A DNA stretch of 64,000 bases, taken from assembly GCA_019634625.1 (NCBI GenBank), contig JAHCBA010000001.1:186001-250000 (forward strand). Reading direction: 5' to 3'. The notes under the pieces were generated by a model. The model did not search any database, had not been told where the DNA came from, and worked only from the letters and a program-made list of their open reading frames with translations. The position numbers and the translations under genes are program-made. Origin of the DNA: Verrucomicrobiia bacterium. GTDB taxonomy: Bacteria; Verrucomicrobiota; Verrucomicrobiia; Limisphaerales; CAIMTB01. Below, one piece after another: positions 33,321 to 45,873 of the stretch (within the stretch, counting starts at the first letter, position 1; each line of letters begins with the position of its first letter).

Positions 33321-34034
33321 TCACGCCTCGGCAGGTGCCGGTTTCGCCGACGGCCTCCCCTTCGGCGTCCCTTCCGCCTCCTCTCCCTCAGGCTCCGGAT
33401 CCCGCGCCGCCTCCGTCTCAGGCGAAGGCGCCCACCGGTGCACCCACGCGAACAGTGCGGTGAACAGCCCCCCGCTCAGCATCGTGTTGCGGAAGAACTC
33501 CCACGTGGGCGGAAACCCCGCCGTCCCCTTGGTCAACGCCACCAGCCAGCCGGCCAGATCCTTGGTGTATTCCGGATGCCCGAACGGATTGAACAACCAG
33601 GAAGCCGTGTTCGTAAGCACGTAAAACAAACACGCCCCCAGCAGGCCTCCCCCCAGCAACGGCAACAGCCCCCGGTGCGAACGGAAACACCGCCCCAACC
33701 CGATGAGCACCGCAAACCCCGCGTAATTCAAAAGCTGGTACCACTGGAACGCCTCGTACCCGAGCCAGTACTGGTAGTAGCAGTTCAACACCAGGTCCGT
33801 CGCCAGCAACGTCCCCAATGGCACCCACCAGGCCACCTGGCCCCGAAAGAAGGCCCCCGCACAAAACGCCAACGCATAAAACGCACTGAAATTCGGCGGA
33901 AACAAACCGGGCCATCGCGTCAGTGCCGCCACCCCCACAAACACGGCAGGCAGCACCCATCGACGATTCCACTTCACGCGCACCACGATACGGACCCCGC
34001 CCCCTCCCGCCAAGCGCAGCCTCCACCTCCTCAC
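33321..34034 (-). CDS. DUF6580-like integral membrane protein
   Basis: Up to 237 residues; the real start may be about 14-20 residues in. Five or six hydrophobic helices between about 25 and 195: LPAVFVGVAALTRWPGLFPP, NFSAFYALAFCAGAFF, WWVPLGTLLATDLVLN and others. A Glu/Pro-rich cytoplasmic tail closes it. The N-terminal pattern with PPNFSAFYALAFCAGAFF matches DUF6580 proteins, which look like small-molecule transporter (ECF S-component-like) membrane proteins. Substrate unknown. It is leftward and not coupled to mnmE. Confidence 0.7.
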   Translation of the reverse strand: MRRWRLRLAGGGGVRIVVRVKWNRRWVLPAVFVGVAALTRWPGLFPPNFSAFYALAFCAGAFFRGQVAWWVPLGTLLATDLVLNCYYQYWLGYEAFQWYQLLNYAGFAVLIGLGRCFRSHRGLLPLLGGGLLGACLFYVLTNTASWLFNPFGHPEYTKDLAGWLVALTKGTAGFPPTWEFFRNTMLSGGLFTALFAWVHRWAPSPETEAARDPEPEGEEAEGTPKGRPSAKPAPAEA

Positions 34035-34085
34035 CCTCGAAGTCCCGGAAGGAAGAGCCCCCCCCTCCCCCAGCTATCCCCCCCA

Positions 34086-35468
34086 TCACTTGCCAAGGCA
34101 AAACTCGCCGAATATCCGGTCCAGCAAATCCTCCGTCGTCGTCTTCCCCACCATCTCGCCCAACGCCTGGACCCCCAATCGCAATTCCATCGCCACCAGT
34201 TCCAGCCCCTCCCCCGCCCGCAATGCATCGGCCGCCGATCCCACCGCCACCCGCGCCCGACGCAGAATGTCCTCGTGCCGGGCATTGATGGCAATGTCCT
34301 CCGTCCCTCCACCCGCTCGCCCCGACCCTGCCTCCCGCACGATCGCGTCCTTCAGCGCCTCCAACCCCTCCCCCGTCCGACAGCTCACCGACACCGCCGC
34401 CGGCCCCAGTTCCCTCAACGCCAGGTCCGATCCGAGATCCGCCTTGTTCAGGACCAACACCCGGGGACGCCCGGCAAACTCCTCCAGAAATCCCCGGTCC
34501 GTCGCCGACATCGGCTCGGATCCGTCCAACACATGAAGCAGCAGCTCCGCGTGGGCCGCCGCCCGCCGCGAACGCCGCACCCCCTCCTCCTCGATCGCGT
34601 CTCCGGCCTGCCGCAGTCCCGCCGTGTCCACAAACACCACAGGAATGCCCCTCACGTTGGCCGTCGCCTCGATCGTGTCCCGCGTCGTCCCCGCCACCGG
34701 CGAAACGATCGCCCGATCCCGCCCCACCAACTCGTTCAACAAACTCGATTTCCCGGCATTCGGGCGCCCGATGATCGCCGCTCGCACGCCCCGACGCAGC
34801 ACCTCCCCCTCCCGCGCCGTCGCCAGCAACCCGTCCATCCGCCCCAGGGCCGATTCCAAACGCGTTCCCATCCCGTCCTGCGTCTCCGGCTCGATGTCCT
34901 CGTCCGGGAAATCCAGGTGCGCCTCGACATGCGCCAGCACCCCCATCAGATCGTCCCGGAGCCCGCCCACCCGCCGCGACAACGTCCCCGCCAGCTGCTC
35001 CTGGGCCGCCCACAAGGCGCGCTCCGTCCGGGCATGGATCAGATCCGCCACCGCTTCCGCCTGAACCAGATCCAGCCGCCCGTTCAAGAACGCCCTCCGC
35101 GTGAATTCCCCGGGCAACGCCAGCCGCGCCCCCGCCGCCAGCACGGCGTCCAGCACCTGCCGCGCCACGAACACCCCGCCATGACACGAAATCTCCGCCA
35201 CGTCCTCGCGCGTGAACGTCCGAGGCGCCCGCATCACCGCAAGCAGCACCTCATCCACCACCTTCCCATCCCGCACCACATGCCCGTAATGCAGGGTGTG
35301 CGTCGCCGCCACCAAGGCTCCCCCCCTCGCCGAACCCGGCGTCACGAAAACCCGGTCCGCCACCGCCAGCGCTTCCCGCCCCGACAGCCGCACCACCGCC
35401 AGCCCCCCCTCGCCCATCGGGGTCGCAATGGCCGCAATCGTGTCCGTCTCCCCAGCCGTCAGGCGCAT
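34086..35468 (-). CDS. mnmE: tRNA uridine-34 modification GTPase MnmE
   Basis: 460 residues. N-terminal folate-binding domain (1-120, with DTIAAIATPMGEGGLAVVRLSG), helical domain, GTPase domain with GRPNAGKSS, DTAGLRQ and NKAD, and the C-terminal FCLGK, where the cysteine matches the conserved C(I/L)GK end. With MnmG it installs carboxymethylaminomethyl groups on U34 of tRNAs. The 51-bp gap to the membrane gene and 23-bp gap to the upstream acetyltransferase suggest a shared leftward transcript. Confidence 0.96.
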   Translation of the reverse strand: MRLTAGETDTIAAIATPMGEGGLAVVRLSGREALAVADRVFVTPGSARGGALVAATHTLHYGHVVRDGKVVDEVLLAVMRAPRTFTREDVAEISCHGGVFVARQVLDAVLAAGARLALPGEFTRRAFLNGRLDLVQAEAVADLIHARTERALWAAQEQLAGTLSRRVGGLRDDLMGVLAHVEAHLDFPDEDIEPETQDGMGTRLESALGRMDGLLATAREGEVLRRGVRAAIIGRPNAGKSSLLNELVGRDRAIVSPVAGTTRDTIEATANVRGIPVVFVDTAGLRQAGDAIEEEGVRRSRRAAAHAELLLHVLDGSEPMSATDRGFLEEFAGRPRVLVLNKADLGSDLALRELGPAAVSVSCRTGEGLEALKDAIVREAGSGRAGGGTEDIAINARHEDILRRARVAVGSAADALRAGEGLELVAMELRLGVQALGEMVGKTTTEDLLDRIFGEFCLGK

Positions 35469-35491
35469 GCCGCCAGCCTGCCGGGTGAACG

Positions 35492-35962
35492 TCAGGGTTC
35501 AATCCGAACCGGTGCCTTCACCATGACCACATGCTCCACCCGCCCGAAAAGCACCGGCCCCGGACCCATCGCCCGATACCCCCTCCGTGCGTAGAACTCC
35601 GCCACCTCAATCCTCGCATTCAGGCCGATCTCCCCGGCCCCGCGTCGCCCCGCCTCCCGTTCCAGGGACTCCAGAAGCGCGGCACCCACGCCCCTTCCGC
35701 GCCAGGCCTCCTCCACCGCCATGTAGCGCACCTGCGCCACCCCCTCCGCCACCCACTGAACCCGCCCTGTCCCAATCACCCGCCCCGCCGACGTCACGGC
35801 CACCCGATGAACGCTGTCCGCCTCCCCTTCGTCCCGCTCGCTCCCACGCTCCTGCCCCCACGGCGCCCGCAACACCCGCCAGCGCAGATCGTACAGCGCC
35901 TCCCATTCGCCCAGGCCTTCCGGCCCACGAATCATGAAGTCACCGGAATCGCTCGCTCCCAT
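35492..35962 (-). CDS. GNAT-family acetyltransferase
   Basis: 156 residues taking MGASDSGDF as the start; MIRGPEG (35935) and an upstream ATG (36019) are alternatives. GNAT motif A is visible as VRYMAVEEAWRGRGVGAALLESLE, with the R-G-x-G-x-G/A acetyl-CoA loop; motif B follows as LNARIEVAEFYARRGYRAMG. N-terminal RWRVLRAPWG resembles ElaA-type GNATs. The acceptor cannot be inferred. It precedes mnmE in the same direction. Confidence 0.85.
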   Translation of the reverse strand: MGASDSGDFMIRGPEGLGEWEALYDLRWRVLRAPWGQERGSERDEGEADSVHRVAVTSAGRVIGTGRVQWVAEGVAQVRYMAVEEAWRGRGVGAALLESLEREAGRRGAGEIGLNARIEVAEFYARRGYRAMGPGPVLFGRVEHVVMVKAPVRIEP

Positions 35963-36083
35963 CCTGTTCCCCCTTCCCCGCCCCCGGGTCGTGCCGGGGT
36001 TTTGCCGATTGACGCTCAAACAAGCCCATTCGTAAGGTTTCCATGCCGGCAGCGGTCCCTCCTCCGCCTCACGGCCCGGCCCT

Positions 36084-36338
36084 ATGATCGAAGGTTACTG
36101 CGTCAAGTGCAAAGCCAAGCGTCCCATCGCCGAGGCCGTCGAGGAACAAATGAAGAACGGTCGCAAAGCCGTGAAGGGCAAATGCCCCGCTTGCGGCGCC
36201 GTCATGTTCAAGATCCTCGGCGGCAAAACCTCAACGCCACCCGCAACGCCATCCGCAACGCCACCCGCGATCCCATCCCCCACCTCCGAGTCCCCTCTCG
36301 CCAACCCTGCGCCGGAACCCGCTCCCGGCCCCCCCTGA
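36084..36338 (+). CDS. DUF5679 zinc-ribbon protein
   Basis: 84 residues. The first 47 form a zinc ribbon: YCVKCKAKRPI, a helix with EEQMKNGRKAVKGKCPACGAVMFKI, giving two CxxC knuckles, as in DUF5679. The tail is low-complexity Pro/Thr/Ala. Function unknown; related ribbons bind nucleic acid. It lies 4 bp ahead of the NDK-like gene and is probably co-transcribed. Confidence 0.85.
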   Translation: MIEGYCVKCKAKRPIAEAVEEQMKNGRKAVKGKCPACGAVMFKILGGKTSTPPATPSATPPAIPSPTSESPLANPAPEPAPGPP

Positions 36339-36342
36339 TTCC

Positions 36343-37548
36343 ATGGCCGACCAACTCGCCTACGTCATCCTCACTCCCTACACCCTCCAGAAATCCCGCA
36401 CCGGCGGGATTTTTGCCAGATTGATCACCCGCACCGGGCTCGAACTCGTGGCCGCCCGCATGTTCGCCCCCAGCCAGACCCTCATCGACGAATACGCCGC
36501 CCACATCGTCTCCGCCGAGGATCCCCAGGACCGCCGCATCCAGGAATGGATCCGCGACTACGTCGCCCGGAACCTCGCCCCCAATCCCGCCACCGGACGC
36601 CGCCGTCGCGTCATGGTCCTCCTCTTCCGCGGCGAAGACGCCGTCCGAAAGGTCCGGTCCGTGGTCGGCAACTTCACCCAGACCCCCCGCAGCGGCGAAA
36701 CCATCCGCGATTCCTTTGGCGACCTGATCCTCGACGAACACGGCCAGGCCCGGTACTTCGAACCCGCCGTCCTCGCCGCCCCCAACGGCGAGGAAGCCGC
36801 CTCCAAACTCCAGATCTGGGCCCGCTACGCCGCCCGGGACGGCGGCCTCCTCGAAGACGTCGCCTTCCACGACGCCCCCGGCCCCATCGAACGCACCCTC
36901 GTCCTCATCAAGCCCGACAACTTTCGCTTCCCCTCCGGCCGCCCCGGAAACGTCATCGACTTCTTCTCCCGCACCGGCCTCGCCATCGTCGCCATCAAGG
37001 TCCACCGCATGAGCGTCGCCGATGCCGTCGAGTTCTACGGGCCCGTCCGTGACATCCTTCGCACCCGCCTCAACGAGTCCGTCGGCCATCGTGCCGCCGC
37101 CGCCCTCGAAAAGGAATTCGGCTTCCGCCCCGGCCCGGACGTCGCCGCCCGCCTCGGCGAACTCCTCGGCCCCGCCTTCGGAGACCATCGGTTCGAGGAG
37201 ATCGTGCAGTTCATGTCCGGCCTCGCCCCCAGTCAGTGCCCGCCCGGGCGCCTGCACGAACCGGGCACCGAGAAATGCATCGCCATCGTTTACGAAGGCC
37301 CCGAGGCCATCCGCAAAATCCGCGATGTCCTCGGACCCACCGACCCCTCCCAGGCTCCCCCCGGTTCCATCCGCCGCGAATTCGGCTCGACCATTATGGT
37401 CAATGCAGCCCACGCCAGCGACTCCGCCGAAAATGCCCGGCGCGAAATGGCCATCATCAAACTCGGCCAGGAAAACATCTTCCAGAAAACCGTCGAGGAC
37501 TTCTACGCCGGATGCGGATCGGGCGGCGCATCCCGGAATGGGGGTTGA
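36343..37548 (+). CDS. tandem nucleoside-diphosphate-kinase-domain protein
   Basis: 401 residues with two NDK-like domains. Domain 1 (about 1-165, AYVILTPYTLQKSRTGGIFARL) lacks the NxxH(G/A)SD phosphohistidine motif and is probably inactive. Domain 2 (about 185-385, TLVLIKPDNF) keeps VNAAHASDS with the phospho-accepting His. NDK transfers the gamma phosphate between nucleoside triphosphates. The last seven codons and stop lie inside a repeat element (37527-37684), so the native C-terminus has been replaced. Confidence 0.85.
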   Translation: MADQLAYVILTPYTLQKSRTGGIFARLITRTGLELVAARMFAPSQTLIDEYAAHIVSAEDPQDRRIQEWIRDYVARNLAPNPATGRRRRVMVLLFRGEDAVRKVRSVVGNFTQTPRSGETIRDSFGDLILDEHGQARYFEPAVLAAPNGEEAASKLQIWARYAARDGGLLEDVAFHDAPGPIERTLVLIKPDNFRFPSGRPGNVIDFFSRTGLAIVAIKVHRMSVADAVEFYGPVRDILRTRLNESVGHRAAAALEKEFGFRPGPDVAARLGELLGPAFGDHRFEEIVQFMSGLAPSQCPPGRLHEPGTEKCIAIVYEGPEAIRKIRDVLGPTDPSQAPPGSIRREFGSTIMVNAAHASDSAENARREMAIIKLGQENIFQKTVEDFYAGCGSGGASRNGG

Positions 37549-37684
37549 GGAGGCTGCAAATCGCGAAGGGACGAGCCCTGCGAGTCCTCAACCCAGCGCT
37601 CCACACCGTTGCGGCCTCGTGGAACTCGGCCCTCCGTAGCGACGCTGCGCGACGCTCGCACCTCTCACCACAACTCCGGGATCC
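37527..37684 (+). repeat. 157-bp palindromic element, copy C, overlapping an NDK-like gene
   Basis: Forward copy with degenerate termini (CGCATCCC; GGGATCCC). It overlaps the last 22 bases of the NDK-like reading frame and provides its stop codon. Flanking duplication is not visible, so it is probably an old insertion. Confidence 0.85.
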
Positions 37685-37775
37685 CGCGCCCGAGCAACAG
37701 CGCAATTGAACGCTGCGCAATTGAACGCTTGCAATCCCCCCGCCCATTGCCCACCCTGTCCGCGCTTCACGGGAA

Positions 37776-37852
37776 GCGAGCGTAGCTCAGCCTGGTAGAG
37801 CGTCACCTTGCCAAGGTGAATGTCGAGGGTTCGAATCCCTTCGCTCGCTCCA
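37776..37852 (+). tRNA. tRNA-Gly(GCC)
   Basis: Acceptor GCGAGCG pairs with CGCTCGC, the D arm is AGCTCAGCCTGGTAGAGC, the anticodon loop TTGCCAA gives GCC, the T arm is GAGGGTTCGAATCCCTT, and CCA is encoded. All stems close. Confidence 0.96.
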
Positions 37853-37976
37853 TTTCTCTCAAGCGCCTCCTTTCCCCAAGGAGCGCGCACTTCCAGCAGC
37901 CTTCGACTACTAGCGTACTCACCGTTAAGCCCGCGGTTCAACGCCACATCAGTGCGCTTCCCCTCCCCTTTTCAAC

Positions 37977-38006
37977 CAATTCATATCATCGCATCCGGAT
38001 GAATTG
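37977..38006. promoter_or_regulatory. inverted repeat in the metH upstream region
   Basis: CAATTCAT and ATGAATTG form an exact 8-bp inverted repeat around a 14-bp loop, in an A/T-rich patch 62 bp ahead of metH. It could be a repressor or activator site, or an RNA hairpin. No known SAM, SAH or cobalamin riboswitch core was recognised around it. Confidence 0.35.
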
Positions 38007-38067
38007 ATTTGATCACGGGTCCAACCTTTGCTCCCATGCCGATGGCCCTTCCCGATCGGGTCCCGCC

Positions 38068-41999
<3,932 letters not shown>

Positions 42000-42015
<16 letters not shown>

Positions 42016-42758
42016 TCGCCGGCCTCCCCCCCCGCCGCCTTCCCAGGCAGCGCCAGCAACCGCCACTCCCCAACCGGCAGTCCCTCCAGTCCGTACGGCC
42101 CAAAACCGGGACGGTGCAGTCGCACCACCTCCACCCCGACCTCCGCAAACATCCGCTTCACCTGGTGATACCGGCCCTCCCTAAGGTGCAGGCGCGCCTC
42201 GGTCCCCGAAACCAGTTCCAACCTCGCTGGAAGACACGGACCCTCCTCCCCCTCCAGGCGCAACGTCCCCGAGGCGAACAACTCCACCCATTCCGGTCGC
42301 AGCATCCCATGCACCTCCACCTCGTAGCACTTCTCCACATGGTGCCTCGGTGACGTCCACCGATGCACCCACTCCCCCAGATCTGTCACCAGCAGCAACC
42401 CGGTGGTGTCCCGATCCAACCGTCCCACCGTGGTCACAGGAGGATTCCGGCGCAACCACCGCGCCGGTAGCAGATCGTAAACCGTCGGCCCTTCCCGGTC
42501 GTCTCGCGTACACACCACCCCTTGAGGTTTGTTCAGCATCACCAGCAATCCGTCCGGCCCCTCCACCCCCTCCCCGTCAATCCGCACCCGCCCCACCTCC
42601 ACCCGCTCCGATCCGTCCCTTACCGGCTGGCCGTCCACCGTCACACGCCCCGCCTTCCACCACGCCCGCCCCTCACGACGCGACGCATACCCATACCGGG
42701 AAAGAAGTTGATCCACCCGAACCCGCCCACCGTGCGTATTGATGCGTGCGTCACCCAT
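42000..42758 (-). CDS. RsuA/RluB-type pseudouridine synthase
   Basis: 252 residues from ATG 42758 (an in-frame ATG at 42797 is less likely). S4 RNA-binding domain at about 10-65 ([20 protein letters not shown]); catalytic motif [14 protein letters not shown], with the Asp that forms the pseudouridine adduct; closing motif [17 protein letters not shown] typical of the RsuA branch. It acts on 16S or 23S rRNA; which position is uncertain. Convergent with metH. Confidence 0.9.
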
Positions 42759-42866
42759 GACCTTGCCGGATCCCACCTTCCGCCACCCGCCACCCAAACT
42801 TCAATCCCCGCCCGAATCCGTCGCGGATATCAGGCAGCAAAGGACAACAACTAAGATAATAGGACC

Positions 42867-42923
42867 GACTCTTTACTGTTGACGCCTTTCTTATAACAAG
42901 TCAGACTCTTTTCTGTTGACGCC
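42867..42923. repeat. two near-identical 20-bp direct repeats upstream of hisB
   Basis: GACTCTTTACTGTTGACGCC (42867-42886) and GACTCTTTTCTGTTGACGCC (42904-42923) differ at one base and start 37 bp apart, in an otherwise A/T-enriched gap (42759-43091) with no gene. The gap serves the divergent pseudouridine synthase and hisB genes. They could be operator sites. Confidence 0.6.
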
Positions 42924-43091
42924 GCACTCACCGCCCTAGACCCGACCCGCAACGGACTTTCGAGCCCTCAGGTTCCCCACTAGGCTTCAACAACGCTCAA
43001 GCCGCGACGCTCACCAGGCATTCGGGCACCTGCGTCCCGGGACGTTTTCGGTTCCGCCCGCAGGGCACCCTGTGCTATCTGCCTCGACGAC

Positions 43092-43754
43092 ATGCAACTC
43101 CGCCGGGCCCGGATCCGTCGCCACACCCAGGAGACCCGGATCACCCTCAACCTCGATATGGATGGCCGTGGCCGCTCCTCCATCCGCACCGGAATTCCCT
43201 TCTTCGACCACATGCTGACCCTCTTCGCCAAGCATGCCGTGGTGGACCTCACCCTGCGCTGCCGGGGCGACCTCGAGGTGGACATGCATCACACCGTCGA
43301 GGATTGCGGCATCGCTCTCGGCCAGGCCTATCTCCATGCCTTGGGCGAAAAGCGCGGCATCCGCCGATATGGCCATGCCTTCGATCCCCAGTCGCCCCTC
43401 TACGGCGACGCCTTTGTCCCCATGGACGAAACCCTTGCCCGTGCGGTCATTGACTTCTGCGGTCGTCCCACCCTCGTCTGGCGCGGCATGAACAACCTCG
43501 CCGCCCGGCGTACCACCCCGCCCGACCGCACCCAGGACCCCTCATCGGCCTTCCGCTTCGGCCTCGCCCGCGAGTTCTTCCAGGGCTTCACCAATGAGGC
43601 CCGCTGCGCGCTTCACCTCGAACTGCTTTACGGTGACGAACCTCACCACATCGTCGAGGCCCTCTTCAAAGCCTGCGCCCGCGCCGCCGACCTCGCCTGC
43701 CGCCTCGATCCCCGCCGCGCCAACGATATCCCAAGTACCAAGGGAACCCTCTGA
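43092..43754 (+). CDS. hisB: imidazoleglycerol-phosphate dehydratase
   Basis: 220 residues. Manganese-binding repeats are clear: GIPFFDHMLTLFAKHAVVDL, then VDMHHTVEDCGIALGQ, the C-terminal counterpart FFQGFTNEARCALHLELLYGD, then HHIVEALFKACARA. It carries out the sixth step of histidine synthesis. This is the monofunctional form without the HisB phosphatase domain. A middle insert (about 135-160, AARRTTPPDRTQDPSSA) is longer than usual. The ECF sigma gene follows 39 bp later. Confidence 0.95.
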   Translation: MQLRRARIRRHTQETRITLNLDMDGRGRSSIRTGIPFFDHMLTLFAKHAVVDLTLRCRGDLEVDMHHTVEDCGIALGQAYLHALGEKRGIRRYGHAFDPQSPLYGDAFVPMDETLARAVIDFCGRPTLVWRGMNNLAARRTTPPDRTQDPSSAFRFGLAREFFQGFTNEARCALHLELLYGDEPHHIVEALFKACARAADLACRLDPRRANDIPSTKGTL

Positions 43755-43793
43755 CCCCGCCTGAATAGCTCCGCAACACCCCCCGTCCACGAA

Positions 43794-44399
43794 ATGCTCG
43801 GGCCCGACAACAAGACCGCCTGGACGGATGATGCCTTGGTGGACGCTGCCAAGGCTGGCGATTTGGAGGCCTTCGAGGAACTCGTCGCCCGACACCGAGA
43901 CAAGATGTACGCACGCGCCTTCAGCATGGTCCGAGACGAACAGGAGGCGCTCGACCTCTCTCAGGAAGCCTGGATCCGCGCCTGGAAACGTCTCGGCCAG
44001 TTCGCCGGGGATTCCAGTTTCACCACCTGGCTGACGCGCATTACGATCAACGTGTGCTTGGATCACTTCCGAAAACATCGCCGGTTCCGTGTCGAACCGC
44101 ATGCGGACCAGAAGGATGATCCCGAGGCTTGGGATCGCCTCGTCCCCCCGGTCTGGCCCAATCCCACCGAACGCCTTGAACGCGAGGAAATCCGCCGCCG
44201 CATCGATGAAGCCCTCGGCAAACTCTCCGAAGCCCATCGCACCGTCCTCATCCTCCACGAGTTCGAAGGCATGGAATACAAACAAATCGCCCAGGTCGTA
44301 GGAATCTCCATCGGCACCGTCATGTCGCGCCTCTTCTATGCCCGGCGCCGCATGGCCACGCTCCTCCCCGACCTTGGCCAACCCGGAACACGACGATGA
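43794..44399 (+). CDS. ECF-type RNA polymerase sigma factor
   Basis: 201 residues. Region 2 is at about 18-90, with FEELVARHRDKMYARAFSMV and EALDLSQEAWIRAWKRLGQF; region 4 at about 130-190, with LSEAHRTVLILHEFEGMEYK then QIAQVVGISIGTVMSRLFYARRRMA. It is of the RpoE-like group. The anti-sigma gene overlaps its end by four bases (ATGA), so the pair is translated together. The gene follows hisB closely, so basal expression may come from the his transcript. Confidence 0.93.
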   Translation: MLGPDNKTAWTDDALVDAAKAGDLEAFEELVARHRDKMYARAFSMVRDEQEALDLSQEAWIRAWKRLGQFAGDSSFTTWLTRITINVCLDHFRKHRRFRVEPHADQKDDPEAWDRLVPPVWPNPTERLEREEIRRRIDEALGKLSEAHRTVLILHEFEGMEYKQIAQVVGISIGTVMSRLFYARRRMATLLPDLGQPGTRR

Positions 44400-44899
44400 A
44401 CCCCCAAGACCAACTCGATTATCAGGCCTGGGTGGATGGCGAATTGCCAGAAGTCCGGGCCCGGGCCCTTGAGGAATCCCTCCCAAGCGACCCCGATGCC
44501 CGCACCTTCTGCGACGGACTCCGCAACTTCCGCGACGTCCTTCGCCATCACGAACCCACCGTCGCCCTCCCCGAATCGCGCGATTTCTACTGGTCCAAGA
44601 TCCGCCGGGCCATCGAGCAGGGTGGCGCCAGTCCCGCACCGTTCCGTTCGCCCGAACGTGGCTCGCCTTACCGCTGGCTCGGCTGGCTCGTCCCCTCAGC
44701 CGCCCTCGCCCTCGCCCTGGTCTGGGCCCTCCCCAAGTTCTCGACCCGCCCCGCACAACCCGCCCCTGTCGCGATGGCGGCCACCATGGTCGGCCATGAG
44801 ATCGAGGCGCCCGCCGCCGAAGGCATCACCACCCTCACCTTCTACTCGGCCCAGGACTCCATGACCGTCGTCTGGCTCGGTCGTGTGGACATCCTCTGA
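44396..44899 (+). CDS. membrane-anchored anti-sigma factor
   Basis: 167 residues. N-terminal cytoplasmic sigma-binding part (about 1-90) with QAWVDGELPEVRARALEESL; no zinc HxxxCxxC motif is seen. One membrane segment at about 97-115 (WLVPSAALALALVWALPKF), then a short periplasmic domain with an Ala-rich linker. Position directly after the sigma gene with a four-base overlap makes the call firm even though the fold is weakly conserved. It would hold the sigma factor until an envelope signal. Confidence 0.8.
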   Translation: MNPQDQLDYQAWVDGELPEVRARALEESLPSDPDARTFCDGLRNFRDVLRHHEPTVALPESRDFYWSKIRRAIEQGGASPAPFRSPERGSPYRWLGWLVPSAALALALVWALPKFSTRPAQPAPVAMAATMVGHEIEAPAAEGITTLTFYSAQDSMTVVWLGRVDIL

Positions 44900-44918
44900 G
44901 GCTGCACCACCACCCCCG

Positions 44919-45401
44919 ATGAACACCCGCTCCTTCCTCCGCTTCGTTCTCTCCTCCTTCGCCCTCGCAACTGCCACCACCCCCCGCAGCGCCTTGGCCG
45001 CCGCCAGCGAGGAGGTCCGCCTCGTCGCCGAGCTGATTTGGGGCACCAACGGCCCCAAACCCGATGATGTCGAACTCCGACCCATCGCGCCCGAACTCGA
45101 AAAGCGCCTCCGCCGGATCTTCAAGTGGCGCAGCTACTACGAGATCGAACGTAAACCCGTCGTCACCCGCGCCCCGAAACCTACGCAGGTCCAGATGAGC
45201 AAGGAGTGCCGCCTGGAAATCCTCCACCTCGGTGGCCATGAATTCGAAATCCAGCTCTTTGGCAAAGGCGTCCTTGTCGTCAAAAAGCGCCAGCGCATCG
45301 TCCCCGGCGAAACCGTCGTCCTCGGCGGTGACGACAAGAACGACGATGCCTGGTTTGTCGTCCTGAGCCTCGCCCGCCCCGGAACCGATCGGCGCGGCTA
45401 A
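44919..45401 (+). CDS. exported hypothetical protein of the sigma-factor operon
   Basis: 160 residues from ATG 44919; signal peptide 1-28 (ending SALAAAS). The mature part is small and probably beta-rich: RRIFKWRSYYEIERKPVVTR, KECRLEILHLGGHEFEIQLF and DDAWFVVLSLARP. No known domain is recognised. It follows the anti-sigma gene by 19 bp, so it is probably a periplasmic partner or target of the envelope-stress regulon. Confidence 0.7.
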   Translation: MNTRSFLRFVLSSFALATATTPRSALAAASEEVRLVAELIWGTNGPKPDDVELRPIAPELEKRLRRIFKWRSYYEIERKPVVTRAPKPTQVQMSKECRLEILHLGGHEFEIQLFGKGVLVVKKRQRIVPGETVVLGGDDKNDDAWFVVLSLARPGTDRRG

Positions 45402-45435
45402 CTCGGACTCGCCCGCAATCCCCAATCCCTCCCCC

Positions 45436-45873
45436 ATGGCGGCGCAGGCGCCTCCCCTCACTGCCAGCCCCAGCCGGCGGTTCAGTCGCCTCCCGCCCCG
45501 CGACCGCCTCCAGGTCGCCATCCTCATCAACCAACTGGCCACCCCCGGACTGGGGTCCTGGCTGGCCGGATTCCGGGTGGCCGGTCTCGGGCAACTGATC
45601 CTGTCCATCTCAGGTTTCCTCCTCTTCCTCGTTTTTTTCGGCGCCTGGATGCTCGAACTCGGGCGGTTCTGGTACTACGCCCTGGACGAAGTCCACCTCC
45701 CGGACCCCTTCTGGTGGCAGTCGAGCCTCCTCCTCTTCGGTGCCGCCTGGCTCTGGGCCGCCATCACCAGTTGCCAGATGTTCGGTCAACTCCGGCGCCT
45801 TCCACGTCCGCCAACCACCCCACCCTCCCTCAACGCGCCTCCGCCCATCGCAACTGAACGGCGTTCGGACTGA
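45436..45873 (+). CDS. small membrane protein (145 aa)
   Basis: Two transmembrane helices, at about 50-72 (LGQLILSISGFLLFLVFFGAWML) and 94-113 (SLLLFGAAWLWAAITSCQMF), with a basic N-terminus and a Pro-rich tail. RDRLQVAILINQLATPGLGSWLAGF just before the first helix looks amphipathic. Unknown family. Its end overlaps the convergent lipoprotein gene by 44 bp. It is the last gene of the hisB-sigma unit. Confidence 0.65.
   Translation: MAAQAPPLTASPSRRFSRLPPRDRLQVAILINQLATPGLGSWLAGFRVAGLGQLILSISGFLLFLVFFGAWMLELGRFWYYALDEVHLPDPFWWQSSLLLFGAAWLWAAITSCQMFGQLRRLPRPPTTPPSLNAPPPIATERRSD

Noticed and set aside
38016-38067. SAM or cobalamin riboswitch for metH
   Set aside because: No conserved core or B12-box could be matched by eye; only a simple inverted repeat is seen.
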